A stretch of DNA of 64,000 bases from Natronolimnohabitans sp. A-GB9 (GCF_030848565.1 NZ_JAVDDV010000002.1:124001-188000); one strand, 5' to 3'. Positions 8,655 to 17,153 are shown, counted from the stretch's first letter. The notes: generated by a model from the letters alone, not told the origin. A program made the numbers and translations.

Positions 8655-9794
8655 ATGCTGCTGCTCTGGATTGGCGGTGTATTTCTCGTCGCTGCAGGGA
8701 TTCCGTACGTGCTCTATTTGTTGGGGCAGCGATGTCTCACTCTGAGCGGCTCTCCCGCCGAAAAGTCCACGGTCGATGAACCGGTCAGCGTCGTCCTTCC
8801 AACGTACAACGAAGCACGGATCGTCGAGGAGACACTCGAGCGACTCTGTTCGCTCTCGTATCCGACCGAGGCGATGGAGATCGTCGTCGTCGACTCGAGC
8901 GACGACAGGACAGCAGCGATCGTTCGGTCGTTTTTCGCCGATCGAGACACACCGGAGCTAACGCTGATCGAGGAGGACGATCGGGGTGGTGTCGCTCGAG
9001 CCGTGAATCGGGGCATCGAAGCCGCCACACACGAGATCGTCTTTCGGACCGACTGTGACTCGCGGCTCCACGAGGACGCGATTGCACACGCCGTATCGAA
9101 TCTCGCCGACCCATCGATCGGTGGCGTGACTGGCCAACAGACCGAGGTCCTCGGCGATAGCGAGGTCGAAGCCTCGTATCGTGATCTCCAATCACGGAAT
9201 CAGGCACTCGAGTCCCATCTCGACTCGACGTTTATCGTCCATGGACCGTGCTTTGCGTTTCAGAAATCGTACTTCGAACCGATCGCAGCCGACTCCCTCG
9301 CCGACGACACCGAAATCGCCGTTGCAATTCGAAAGCGGGGAAAGCGCGTGGTTATGGATCCGGCGATGCAGTTCACGGAAGTCGGTGTCTCCGGGCTCCG
9401 GGAGCGACGGCAACGAAAGGACCGGCGTGCGATGGGACTCCTGCAGTTGCTCGAGCGAAACCGCGACGTTCTCGGTCGGTACGGCCTGTACGGAGCCGTC
9501 GTCGTGCCGTTTAATTGGTGGTTCCTCGCGATTTCGCCGTGGCTGTCGATCGGCGGTGCCGTACTCGTTTTCTTCGGTCTCTTGACGACGGTCCCTCCCC
9601 TTGGAATCGGTGCACTTGCGGCGTTTGTAGGCTTCGTGTTGCTTGGACAACGTGATCTGTTGGGACCGCTTCAGGCACCCTACGCGGTGTTCGACGCCCA
9701 CCTCTCGCTGGTGATCGCTCGAATTCGGCTGTGGCGGGATGGATCCGACGGCACCTGGTCGGTCGACGCCGCGTCGAGAGAACTGCTTCGCTGA
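8655..9794 (+). CDS. GT2 family glycosyltransferase with C-terminal membrane segments
   Basis: 379 residues. A short N-terminal hydrophobic stretch (LLLWIGGVFLVAAGIPYVLY) is followed by a GT-A fold: VSVVLPTYNEARIVEETLERL, IVVVDSSDD, and the metal-binding DxD-type FRTDCDSRLHEDA. The QRRKDRRA region fits the acceptor/QxxRW-like area of processive GT2 enzymes, and at least two membrane segments lie near the C-terminus (residues about 285-340). It probably adds a sugar to, or loads, a dolichyl-phosphate carrier in the Agl pathway; donor and position are unknown. I chose ATG 8655 because of the TATA box and because upstream translation (MNVCHADRYP...) is not GT-like. Its TGA is followed at once by a family B element. 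Confidence 0.87.
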   Translation: MLLLWIGGVFLVAAGIPYVLYLLGQRCLTLSGSPAEKSTVDEPVSVVLPTYNEARIVEETLERLCSLSYPTEAMEIVVVDSSDDRTAAIVRSFFADRDTPELTLIEEDDRGGVARAVNRGIEAATHEIVFRTDCDSRLHEDAIAHAVSNLADPSIGGVTGQQTEVLGDSEVEASYRDLQSRNQALESHLDSTFIVHGPCFAFQKSYFEPIAADSLADDTEIAVAIRKRGKRVVMDPAMQFTEVGVSGLRERRQRKDRRAMGLLQLLERNRDVLGRYGLYGAVVVPFNWWFLAISPWLSIGGAVLVFFGLLTTVPPLGIGALAAFVGFVLLGQRDLLGPLQAPYAVFDAHLSLVIARIRLWRDGSDGTWSVDAASRELLR

Positions 9795-9884
9795 TACGGT
9801 CCCAGTTACGGATCGCTGTACCGATTTCCCGTGCAACCGCCGCCGGGTCGCGGTTGCGCCGGTACCGACGTCCAGTAGTCCGTA
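9795..9884. repeat. Family B gene-end element, 90 bp, GCGGTTGCGCC-hairpin variant
   Basis: It starts TACGGTCCCAGT immediately after the TGA of the GT2 gene and ends TAGTCCGTA, so the ends are inverted repeats (TACGGtC... / TACGGaCT...). The core is a strong hairpin: GTGCAACCGC, a short loop with CGGGTC, then GCGGTTGCGCC. The same core is found at 18881-18959 and 43877-43956. Confidence 0.75.
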
Positions 9885-9945
9885 AGTATCGATCTCCGAC
9901 GACTCCACAGCCCGGTCGTGACGCTGCGGACTCCGACACAGTCAT

Positions 9946-10008
9946 CCGACCTCCTGTCGTCGTCCCACGGGGTCGGCGGTCTGTGGGACATGACGACAGG
10001 AGACCGTA
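9946..10008. repeat. Family B gene-end element, 63-bp copy
   Basis: It contains the perfect inverted repeat CTCCTGTCGTC / GACGACAGGAG with an inner GTCCCAC / GTGGGAC arm, and ends ACCGTA. Read on the minus strand, TACGGTCTCCTGTCGTCA begins directly after the TGA of the GT2 gene that ends at 10009. With 9795-9884 it fills most of the gap between two convergent glycosyltransferase genes. Confidence 0.75.
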
Positions 10009-10893
10009 TCAGTTGTTACTAGAGAGGCGTTCGTCGACCCACTCTCGGCCGAGTCGTATACACTCACGGTAGTATCCGATCCCACGGGCGGCAGTCATCG
10101 TGAGCGAAATTGCGTTGTACAGGCCCCGATTCATCGAAGCATCGTACTGGTCGCGGCGAATACCGCTTGGACGGGGCGGAATTCCGGGACGACCGTACCG
10201 GTCTGGATAGTACCGCTGGAGTTGGCAGTGTCCGCGGCCGATCCGAACGTTTCGATCGAACAGCGATCGAAACGAGTCCCGTGTCGGATGAACGACTGTG
10301 GCTTCTTTCGCGTACGCGAGATCGTATCCGGCGTCGTATACTCGATTGCCGAACTCGAGGTCGCCACCGGAGACGAGTCGGTCGTCGAACCGGCCGACGT
10401 CCTCGAGCAGCGTCCGGGTAACGAAGAGACACGACGTGGGGGCATACCGGTGTCGTCGCAGGAAGCCTTCGATCGGAAACCCCGAGACGTAGTTGTACCG
10501 AGCAGTCGGTGATGGATCGTCCGGAAGCTGGAGTTCGACCGCCGGCGCGAGATAGTGGGCTTCGAGGTCGTCCATCCGTGCGAGCGCGTTCTCGAGCCAG
10601 TCATCGGTGACCCGCTGGTCGGCGTCGAGAAAACAGAGTCGATCGCAACTGGCATGTTCGATACCGGTGTTACGGGCGGCGTACGACGACTGGACGTCGC
10701 GTTCGAAGACGAGGGAGACGTGTTCATTTGCGTCGGCGTAACTCCCTGCTACGTCGGGTGTTTCGTCGCTCGAGTCGTTATCGACGACGACGATCTCTGC
10801 AGTTTCCGTATGAGAGAGCAGGGACTCGAGGGTCGTGGTGATTCCCTCGGGATCGTTGTAGACGGGGATGACGATCGAGACGTCCGGACGCAT
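10009..10893 (-). CDS. GT2 family glycosyltransferase (soluble type)
   Basis: 294 residues. The GT-A fold is clear: VSIVIPVYNDPEGITTTLESL at the N-terminus, IVVVDNDSSDETPDVA near residue 34, the DxD motif in CFLDADQRVTDDW near 91, and an acceptor region GGDLEFGNRVYDAGYDLAY near 190. There are no strong membrane segments, so it should act on the cytoplasmic face. It probably extends the dolichol-linked glycan in the neighbouring Agl pathway; sugar and position cannot be read from sequence. I start at ATG 10893 (MRPDVSIVIP) rather than 10944 because the fold begins at once and the upstream residues are serine/arginine-rich. The TGA stop abuts a family B element. Confidence 0.88.
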   Translation of the reverse strand: MRPDVSIVIPVYNDPEGITTTLESLLSHTETAEIVVVDNDSSDETPDVAGSYADANEHVSLVFERDVQSSYAARNTGIEHASCDRLCFLDADQRVTDDWLENALARMDDLEAHYLAPAVELQLPDDPSPTARYNYVSGFPIEGFLRRHRYAPTSCLFVTRTLLEDVGRFDDRLVSGGDLEFGNRVYDAGYDLAYAKEATVVHPTRDSFRSLFDRNVRIGRGHCQLQRYYPDRYGRPGIPPRPSGIRRDQYDASMNRGLYNAISLTMTAARGIGYYRECIRLGREWVDERLSSNN

Positions 10894-10965
10894 CAGTACT
10901 CTTGTGGACGGAAATGAGTGAGAAAAAGTCGTCGACCTCCGCACGTGGCTTCACTCGAGACACCG

Positions 10966-11043
10966 GTCGCGAATTCGCGGCCGTCACCGTCAGCGACGGC
11001 CGTAGTCGGGCGACCGAGCGGTGAATCGTGCTGTCCAACAGTG
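10966..11043. repeat. Family A palindromic element, one end missing
   Basis: The right end is GAATCGTGCTGTCCAACAGTGTA, close to the family A terminus. The inner part GGTCGCGAATTCGCGGCCGTC matches the core of the complete copy at 13179-13284, and GCGGCCGTC..GACGGCCG can form a hairpin. The other terminal repeat is not visible. The right end stops 3 bases before the stop of the gene ending at 11046, so this copy also sits at a gene end. Confidence 0.62.
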
Positions 11044-11045
11044 TA

Positions 11046-11855
11046 TTACAGAACAGCTTCGAGATCCGGATGGGGGAAGTGATCCGTTATTCTGTCGTCG
11101 AGTTGCCGGGGGTTCGTCGCCGCTCGCACCGCTTCCCGGATCGCTTCCCACCGCTCGTGTCTCGCGATTACGTGGACTGGAATCTGCTCGAGTTCCAAGA
11201 CGTGGGCGATTGCCAGGCGATGGTTTCCGTCGACGAACAGCGGTTCCCCATCGCGGCCGATCGCGACTGCAACCTCCTCCATCGAGCGGTCGAACGTTCG
11301 ACTGAGAACGATCTCCCGAAGGGGTTTCCCGTGGCGTTGTGCCTGTGATTTGAACCCCTCTTCGCTGAGGGTTTCGTACAGTTCGTCGACGTGTTCGGTC
11401 CGTTGCTCGACGTCTGCAGCCGTCAGCGAGCCGTTCCAGTACGACTCCCCGCGTTCGACTCGAGCTATCGCCTCACGATAAACATCAGTTTCTTGCCACG
11501 GCGTTCCGTTCTCGAAGTGATCGATCACGCTGCGGTACTTGATCAGTTCGTCGAGCGGACGTGCCGCTTGGTCCCAGTCACCGTCGCGGACTGCGCCGAG
11601 ATCGTCCCATCGATCGATCCGGTCAACGACGTGATGAGTGATCCGATCTGGGGGAAGTTCGATAACGGTGAACGGATCGGTTACCTGACAGTTTCGACGG
11701 CACGTTTTGCGGTACAGATACCGAAGGTACCACCAGTATCCCTGGTAGTTCAAATCGAGTACACGAAGTCCTGCTCTGACCGTGGGTAGAATGCCGTCTC
11801 GCCTGAGGATCGTACAGCCCTCCCGAAGCAGCTCAGGAACCGATTTCGAGCTCAA
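11046..11855 (-). CDS. ParB/Srx-like domain protein of glycosylation regions (paralog 1)
   Basis: 269 residues, function unknown. The recognisable part is a C-terminal ParB/sulfiredoxin-like segment: VAVAIGRDGEPLFVDGNHRLAIA near residues 192-213, then IPVHVIARHERWEAIRE. The GNHR turn resembles the GxxR box of ParB and the DGHHR-type box of free serine kinases of that fold. The N-terminal 80 residues are basic and may contain a membrane-facing helix (YQGYWWYLRYLYRK). It is clearly paralogous to the protein at 14774-15604: GFKSQ/GYKSQ, IGRDGE/IGRNGE, GNHRLAIA/GQHRLAIA. Both lie among glycosyltransferases, so a role in glycan or lipid-carrier modification, possibly phosphotransfer, is inferred only. 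ATG 11855 is the first start. Confidence 0.68.
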   Translation of the reverse strand: MSSKSVPELLREGCTILRRDGILPTVRAGLRVLDLNYQGYWWYLRYLYRKTCRRNCQVTDPFTVIELPPDRITHHVVDRIDRWDDLGAVRDGDWDQAARPLDELIKYRSVIDHFENGTPWQETDVYREAIARVERGESYWNGSLTAADVEQRTEHVDELYETLSEEGFKSQAQRHGKPLREIVLSRTFDRSMEEVAVAIGRDGEPLFVDGNHRLAIAHVLELEQIPVHVIARHERWEAIREAVRAATNPRQLDDRITDHFPHPDLEAVL

Positions 11856-11963
11856 TATCGACTGCTATCGTGTATGCAGTATAAAATCGTTCGATAACGT
11901 GATCAGTGTCCTGTGATCGGAGTTCCGGCGACCGACCCAAACACGACGAACTGATCGGGATCC

Positions 11964-13118
11964 CTAGTCGATCGATTCCGGGAGCCGAACGTTTGGGAGT
12001 CGTGTGGCCTCGTACAGCCTGGCCGTCAGCGTCTCGGGGTCGGGTGTGTCACGCGACAGCATCTTCGTCTCCGAATCGTAGTGGTATGTCAGTTGTCGCC
12101 GGAGCCACTCCCGCTGACTGTCCCGGTCGGCATCACCGAAGACGTCCACCACGTACGCCATTTCGATCCCCGAACAGTTGTACGGATACCCGTACGGGTT
12201 CCCGTCTAGACGCGCCGGAAACTCCTCGCCAGTGGCAAACGAAAGTGCCTGATCGAAAACTGACGTCTTCCAGACGTCGTGTGACGGATAGCACTCGTTC
12301 AAGATGGCAAACGCGTACAGGTTAAACGAGTGGTAGCCGATCGCACGCTCGTGCCAGACGTCGTGTCCGTCGCCTTCCTCGCTCCGACCGAAAATGGACC
12401 GTAGCTGTCCAGCAACCATCTTGTGAGCAGTTCCTCGACGGAGCCCATCGACGAACACGGTCGCGTATTTCGGAACGTCGAACTCCGGTTTCAGGAGATG
12501 TCGAATCACGCCGGAGTCGTACACGTTCATATTCGCGTCGATTTCGTCTAAAAATCGGGTCACCTGTGCATCGATCGCTGGATCCACACCGGGTTGCTCC
12601 GCCAGCAACGCACCAGCAGCTGCAAACCACAACTGGTGATTGAACGTCATATCGAACCCGATCACGGAGCCGTCGATATCGACGATCTTCCACGCTGCCA
12701 GTCGTTCGTCGAACGGATGGCTCAGAAACACGGACTCCGCGACCTCGAGCGCGTCGTCGTGCTCGAGTCCGTCCGCCGCACCGACGAGCGCCTCTATGGT
12801 CCATGCCTGACCGATCAGCCCGTTACACCGATCCTGAGAGCCGTCGAGTCGATGATAGAACGTCGCCCCATGAGGGCGACGGTCGCTCGAGAGGAGATAC
12901 TCGGTCGCTCGTTTCGCAGCCGACCGGTATCGATCGTCACCCGTGGTTTCGTGAACTTTCAGAAACGTCAGCAACCAGTGGCCTGTGTTCCGAACGGGTG
13001 TTTCCGGATCGTTCCATGGACCGTTGTTTCCGGCCGGCAGCGAGCCGTCCGCGGACATCCGTCCGATAGCCTCGTCGGCACACGCAACCAGAAGGTCGTA
13101 CAGATGGGCCGTCGACAT
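11964..13118 (-). CDS. AglQ-like (alpha/alpha)6-barrel glycosylation-region protein
   Basis: 384 residues. Repeating helical hairpins with buried aromatic/histidine clusters (RNTGHWLLTFLKVHE, NGLIGQAWTIEALVGAAD, FNHQLWFAAAGALLAE, YHSFNLYAFAILNE) fit an (alpha/alpha)6 toroid, as in GH47/GH88-like enzymes and the agl-cluster protein AglQ of Haloferax volcanii. AglQ is needed for full assembly of the N-linked glycan, with unproven chemistry. I start at ATG 13118 (MSTAHLYDLL); the frame upstream to 13265 reads arginine-rich sequence that runs through a family A repeat and is unlikely to be protein. The relation to AglQ is by fold and context, so the symbol is left empty. Confidence 0.72.
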   Translation of the reverse strand: MSTAHLYDLLVACADEAIGRMSADGSLPAGNNGPWNDPETPVRNTGHWLLTFLKVHETTGDDRYRSAAKRATEYLLSSDRRPHGATFYHRLDGSQDRCNGLIGQAWTIEALVGAADGLEHDDALEVAESVFLSHPFDERLAAWKIVDIDGSVIGFDMTFNHQLWFAAAGALLAEQPGVDPAIDAQVTRFLDEIDANMNVYDSGVIRHLLKPEFDVPKYATVFVDGLRRGTAHKMVAGQLRSIFGRSEEGDGHDVWHERAIGYHSFNLYAFAILNECYPSHDVWKTSVFDQALSFATGEEFPARLDGNPYGYPYNCSGIEMAYVVDVFGDADRDSQREWLRRQLTYHYDSETKMLSRDTPDPETLTARLYEATRLPNVRLPESID

Positions 13119-13178
13119 CGACGGTTGACGTAGTGAACCCCACGTCCGTATAGCTTCTCCTCGGCTGGTCCGGAATGA

Positions 13179-13284
13179 TACGGCCGGACAGCACGACTCG
13201 ACGAACGGTCGCGGTACTGGGGCCACCCCTTGGGGACGGCCGCGAACTCGCGACTGACGGCTCACTGACTGCTGTCCGGCAGTA
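13179..13284. repeat. Family A element, complete 106-bp copy with 15-bp terminal inverted repeats
   Basis: The left end TACGGCCGGACAGCA and the reverse complement of the right end (TACTGCCGGACAGCA) match at 14 of 15 positions. Inside are GGTCGCGG / CGCGAACTCGCGACT arms around GGGGCCACCCCTTGGGG. It fills the gap between divergent genes (AglQ-like and GT61), upstream of both. This is the fullest family A copy and the reference for the others. No obvious target-site duplication is seen. Confidence 0.78.
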
Positions 13285-13371
13285 GACGAACTGTATCGAG
13301 CCGGAGCACTCGACGCGGACTCGTCGAGCGAACGGTGAGGTCGCTGCGATCAGTTCAACGAGTTCATATCC

Positions 13372-14670
13372 GTGTGTCGTGAAAGCGACCACTACCGACG
13401 CGTGATCGATTCGCTTTCCCTACTGCTTCGTGCCCGCCGAAAGTATGCGTCCGATGGCACCGCAGCAGTTCTCTCCGAAGCCCTGACGACCGTTCTCGAG
13501 AGCGAAGCTAGTCGATCAGTCATCCGAAACGCAATTCTCGATCACGCGATAGTCCTCGAACAATCGCAGCTTCGCGAGCGGGCACACAGATACTGGTCGT
13601 GTGTGCCTCCAGACTCGTCGAATCCGTTCGGAACGGAAGCGTCGATCCCGCCGAAGACTCGGCTGCCAAACAGCGGCTCGTTCGACGGACTAGAGCAGAC
13701 GTGTCCACCGTCACCGTTCGTCGCCGAACTCGAGGACGTGACCGTACTGGGTCCCGCCGGAATCGGCGTCACCGATCAGTCGGAACTACTCAAGGATACG
13801 ATCGCACCCAGAAGCGACTCCGACAGTCGGATCGAGAAAGTTCTCGCTCGAAGCGTTCGCCACAACGGATTCCGAACGACCAGAGACGCCGTTCGCTCGC
13901 CATCCGACCGCGCCGATCGACACGTTCGGACCGCAGCCTCGCTGATCCCAGTGTGGAACAACTACTACCATTGGACACTCGAGTGTCTGCCGAAACTGCT
14001 CGGGATCGAGACATATCACGAACGAACCGGCGAACTCCCGACGCTTCTCCTCCCACCCGATCTGTCGTCGTGGATGCGCGAGTCTCTCGAGCTCGTCGGC
14101 GATGTGGATCTCGTCTCGAGACCGCTCCGATCGGGCACGACCCGCGTCGACCGGTTCGTCGTTCCGTCGTATCCGACACCGTCGCGGACGGGGTGTTTCT
14201 GGCTTCGGGATCGAGCGCATCGAGCGGCCGGGGTGGAAACCGAGACGATCGAGGAGCTCCCCTCGCGGATCTACGTGAGCAGACACAACGCAAACATCCG
14301 TCGCGTGCGCAACGCTGGGGCGGTACACGACGTCCTCGAGGAGTTCGACATCGAGCCGTACGCGCTCGAGGAGCTCCCTGTCGCGACACAGGTACGGCTG
14401 TTTGCAAACGCCGATCTCGTCGTCTCTCCCCACGGGGCCGGGCTGGCAAACCTCGTGTACGGAACCGATCCAACCGTCCTCGAGCTGTTTGGCGGCAAGC
14501 AGAAAACGACGTTCTATCGGCTCTCGAAGCTGATGGGCTTTGAGTACCACGCACTGTTTTGCGATCATACCTGCGAAGACCTGCTTGTCGACCCCGATCG
14601 CCTCCGAACCGTCATTGGCGATATCATTGCCGGTGATCGAACCCCTATACTGCCGGCCAGCAGTCAGTGA
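13372..14670 (+). CDS. GT61 family glycosyltransferase (DUF563)
   Basis: 432 residues. The C-terminal two thirds match the GT61 plan: VWNNYYHWTLECLPKL near residues 198-213, a central DxD-free Rossmann half, RIYVSRHNANIRRVRN near 300, VRLFANADLVVSPHGAGLAN near 342, and PTVLELFGG. GT61 enzymes add xylose, GlcNAc or other sugars to protein- or lipid-linked glycans. Start is GTG 13372; GTG 13402 is an alternative. The last seven codons (ILPASSQ) and the TGA lie inside a 53-bp family A repeat, so the C-terminus was probably reshaped by the repeat. The next gene, on the same strand, is the second ParB-like paralog. Confidence 0.85.
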   Translation: MCRESDHYRRVIDSLSLLLRARRKYASDGTAAVLSEALTTVLESEASRSVIRNAILDHAIVLEQSQLRERAHRYWSCVPPDSSNPFGTEASIPPKTRLPNSGSFDGLEQTCPPSPFVAELEDVTVLGPAGIGVTDQSELLKDTIAPRSDSDSRIEKVLARSVRHNGFRTTRDAVRSPSDRADRHVRTAASLIPVWNNYYHWTLECLPKLLGIETYHERTGELPTLLLPPDLSSWMRESLELVGDVDLVSRPLRSGTTRVDRFVVPSYPTPSRTGCFWLRDRAHRAAGVETETIEELPSRIYVSRHNANIRRVRNAGAVHDVLEEFDIEPYALEELPVATQVRLFANADLVVSPHGAGLANLVYGTDPTVLELFGGKQKTTFYRLSKLMGFEYHALFCDHTCEDLLVDPDRLRTVIGDIIAGDRTPILPASSQ

Positions 14671-14700
14671 GCCGTCGGTGCATCGTGCTGTCCGACAGTA
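14648..14700. repeat. Family A element, 53-bp short form, overlapping a coding end
   Basis: Ends are TACTGCCGGCCAGCA and TGCTGTCCGACAGTA, an inverted pair. The middle CAGTCAGTGAGCCGTCGGTG is shared with 19416-19468, which is also exactly 53 bp. It contains the final codons and stop of the GT61 gene. Confidence 0.78.
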
Positions 14701-14732
14701 TCGTCGTGGTTCGGTAGCGTATCGGGATACCC

Positions 14733-14740
14733 ATATATTT
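14733..14740 (+). promoter_or_regulatory. Probable TATA box of the ParB-like gene at 14774
   Basis: ATATATTT lies 34-41 bases upstream of the ATG, which would give a leader of roughly ten bases. It follows the GT61 gene end and family A repeat, suggesting a fresh promoter for the genes downstream. Confidence 0.4.
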
Positions 14741-14773
14741 CGAACGTGACCGATAGAACGATCGTTCACTCGT

Positions 14774-15604
14774 ATGAGAAACGAGGATATCTCTGGTGTG
14801 AGTGAGGCGATGGCTCAGTCATTGACGATGTTTCGGCAGGAAGGAGTGGACCGAGTAGTTTTGTACGGCGTTCGCTATCTGAGTTGGAAATTGCGAATAC
14901 ACAACCGTGTGAGCGCACTCCCACGCCCGGCAGCGACCGCAATCTACTGGCTGTCGAGAACGGCGGTGAGTGGACTCCTCTACGTCCTTGGATCAGTTTA
15001 CTCGGATAAATACACTGATGCAGATCCATACAAGCGAATCTGGGTCGATCCAGCGACAATCGAGTATACTACCGGAGAGATATTCTCGAAGCGACGAGGG
15101 TGGAGCGTCGACGGAAATTGGGACGAGCGCGGCCGTCCGTTCATGCACCGAACGTATCCAAAGGCGATCGAGCAACACTTCGTCGACGGACTCGAGTGGG
15201 ACGAAACCGTCCTCGCAGAGAAATACGATGGCCCGGCACTCGAGGAACGTGGCGCCGAGATCGATCGGCTGTATCACCGGATCCGTACGGAGGGTTATAA
15301 GTCACAGCGACAGCTCCTCGAGGATGCACCCGACGCCGCCTGGAGCGGACTCAACGATGCGATGCATCCATTGGCGAACGAGATTGCCGTCGACATCGGT
15401 CGGAACGGCGAACTCCTGTGGAATATGTGCGGCCAGCACCGACTCGCGATCGCAAAAGTCCTCGAGATCGACCGGATACCCGTACAGGTGTTCCGGCGGC
15501 ACAAGGATTGGCAGGCCCTCCGAGATCGGGCACGCCGAGGGGGCGAAATACCCGAGTCCGTACGCGACCACCCGGATTTAGCAGACGTTCTCGAGGACGA
15601 ATAA
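14774..15604 (+). CDS. ParB/Srx-like domain protein of glycosylation regions (paralog 2)
   Basis: 276 residues, unknown function, paralog of the protein at 11046-11855. Shared blocks: RPFMHRTYPKAIEQHFVDG / RPLDELIKYRSVIDHFENG, EGYKSQRQ / EGFKSQAQ, IAVDIGRNGELLW / VAVAIGRDGEPLF, CGQHRLAIAKVLEIDRIPVQ / DGNHRLAIAHVLELEQIPVH, then RRHKDWQALRD / ARHERWEAIRE. The GxHR box (about residues 219-223) is the likely active turn of a ParB/sulfiredoxin-like fold. The N-terminus has a hydrophobic stretch near residues 52-77 (YWLSRTAVSGLLYVLGSVY) that could anchor it to the membrane. The codon mix is slightly less GC-rich than its neighbours. It lies 56 bases before the flippase gene. Confidence 0.68.
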   Translation: MRNEDISGVSEAMAQSLTMFRQEGVDRVVLYGVRYLSWKLRIHNRVSALPRPAATAIYWLSRTAVSGLLYVLGSVYSDKYTDADPYKRIWVDPATIEYTTGEIFSKRRGWSVDGNWDERGRPFMHRTYPKAIEQHFVDGLEWDETVLAEKYDGPALEERGAEIDRLYHRIRTEGYKSQRQLLEDAPDAAWSGLNDAMHPLANEIAVDIGRNGELLWNMCGQHRLAIAKVLEIDRIPVQVFRRHKDWQALRDRARRGGEIPESVRDHPDLADVLEDE

Positions 15605-15623
15605 CCCGCTGCGAGTGGTAATA

Positions 15624-15631
15624 CCCTTAAC
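15624..15631 (+). promoter_or_regulatory. Possible TATA box of the flippase gene
   Basis: CCCTTAAC lies 30-37 bases before ATG 15661, a spacing that fits a very short or absent leader. It is weak by sequence and could instead be read-through spacer from the gene upstream. Confidence 0.3.
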
Positions 15632-15660
15632 TCGCCGGTTCAGATACCGACTCACGACGA

Positions 15661-17103
15661 ATGCGCCTCGGCCAAACCTCCGTCATCTATCTCGTCTCGA
15701 AACTCGTTGCCTCTCTACTCGGTTTTCTCGCGACGATCTACTTTACGCGGACACTCGGCGAAGAGATCTACGGCTTCTACGCACTGACTCTCGCATTGGT
15801 CTCCTGGCTCGGGATCGTCAAAAGCGTCGGTTTCGGGCAGGCGATTGTCAAGCGAATGAGTGAAGACGAAGAGCCCGACGCGTATCTCGCTGCTGGGGCG
15901 ACGATCAAAGCCGTCCTCACTGGTCTCGTCGCGGTGGGGATCGTGCTCTTTCGGGAACAGGTAAACGGGTACGTCGGACAGCCGGTCGCCGAGTTCGTCG
16001 TCCTCCTATTGGTCGTCTCGATTTTCAGTGAGTTAGTCAACGTTGCACTCAAAGGCAGTCACCGGGTTCACGTCTACGCGCCGCTGAGCACGCTGAAAGA
16101 GGGGGCACGCAGCGTCGCGATGATTGCACTCGTAGTCCTTGGCTGGGAACTCTCCGGAATGCTCGTCGGCCACGCGATCGGAACGGCGGTAATCGCCGTG
16201 ATCGGGCTCTGGATCGTCCGGCCGACGATCGCAATCCCGCGGTGGCGACACGTTACCCGACTGTTCGACTTCGCGAAGTTCGCCTGGCTCGGTAATATGA
16301 GAAAGAAGACGTTCAGCGATATGGACATTATCGTGCTCGGAGTGTTCGTCCCAGCGGGGCTGACCGGAATCTATGCGGTCGCGTACACGCTCGCAAAGTT
16401 CCTCGATATTTTCGGAAGTGCGATACAGACGACACTGTTTCCGGAGCTGAGCAAACGATCCGTTTCGGGAGATACGGACATGATCCGGACGCTCACCAAC
16501 GACGCACTGACATATGCTGGCCTCTTTCTGATTCCGGGTATTGCCGGCGCAGCGATCCTCGGCGATCGACTGATGCGCATCTACGGCGAGGGATTCGAGA
16601 TCGGAGCAGAGATACTCACAATCTTGCTGGTCGGGATCCTCGCATACACCTACAACAAACAGCTACTCAACACTCTCAACGCGCTCGATCGACCCGACCT
16701 CGCGTTCCGAGCGAACGCCGCCTTCATCGTCGCAAACCTCGTTCTCAACGTCGCTCTCGTGTACAGTATCGGCTGGTTGGGGGCAGCGATTGCGACGGCA
16801 AGTTCGGCTGCGGTCGGTCTCGGATTCGGCTACTACTACGCTCGACAACACGTCCAGTTCCGGATCCCGACTGGTGAAATCGCGCGGCAATGTCTCGCTG
16901 CGCTCGTCATGGCAGGAACTGTTTACGGGACGCGAACGATTGCCGAACCCCACTGGATCGCCGACTACAACGAACTCTTCGTCGTCCTCCTCGTCACCCT
17001 CGGTGCCGGCGTCTACTTCAGTACGCTGTTGGTGATCTCGAGTCGGTTCCGGACGACGGTGACGAACAACCTGCCGTTTGACGTCCCGTTCGTGCCGAAC
17101 TGA
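15661..17103 (+). CDS. Wzx/MATE-type polysaccharide flippase
   Basis: 480 residues, about 12-14 membrane segments, start MRLGQTSVIYLVSKLVASLL. Motifs such as TIYFTRTLGEEIYGFYALTL, FAKFAWLGNMRKKTFSDMDI and YAVAYTLAKFLDIFG are typical of the RfbX/Wzx family, and the AglR protein of Haloferax belongs to this superfamily. Its expected job is to move the dolichol-linked glycan or monosaccharide from the cytoplasmic to the outer face so AglB can use it. It sits with glycosyltransferases upstream and a nucleotide-sugar enzyme 50 bases downstream. The substrate is inferred from context. Confidence 0.88.
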   Translation: MRLGQTSVIYLVSKLVASLLGFLATIYFTRTLGEEIYGFYALTLALVSWLGIVKSVGFGQAIVKRMSEDEEPDAYLAAGATIKAVLTGLVAVGIVLFREQVNGYVGQPVAEFVVLLLVVSIFSELVNVALKGSHRVHVYAPLSTLKEGARSVAMIALVVLGWELSGMLVGHAIGTAVIAVIGLWIVRPTIAIPRWRHVTRLFDFAKFAWLGNMRKKTFSDMDIIVLGVFVPAGLTGIYAVAYTLAKFLDIFGSAIQTTLFPELSKRSVSGDTDMIRTLTNDALTYAGLFLIPGIAGAAILGDRLMRIYGEGFEIGAEILTILLVGILAYTYNKQLLNTLNALDRPDLAFRANAAFIVANLVLNVALVYSIGWLGAAIATASSAAVGLGFGYYYARQHVQFRIPTGEIARQCLAALVMAGTVYGTRTIAEPHWIADYNELFVVLLVTLGAGVYFSTLLVISSRFRTTVTNNLPFDVPFVPN

Positions 17104-17120
17104 CTGGTATGCCTTCCCAA

Positions 17121-17128
17121 AGTATATG
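17121..17128 (+). promoter_or_regulatory. Probable TATA box of the nucleotidyltransferase gene
   Basis: AGTATATG is centred about 29 bases upstream of ATG 17154 and decides that start: the ATG at 17109 lies before this box. Confidence 0.45.
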
Positions 17129-17153
17129 CCAGCACACCGAAACCGTTACAGAC

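Noticed and set aside
9795-9884. Family B hairpins as classical intrinsic terminators
   Set aside because: They have strong stems but no T-tract after them, so a standard terminator call is not supported; listed as repeats instead.
13179-13284. Target-site duplication flanking the 106-bp family A element
   Set aside because: Flanking bases do not match beyond one or two positions, so a duplication cannot be claimed.
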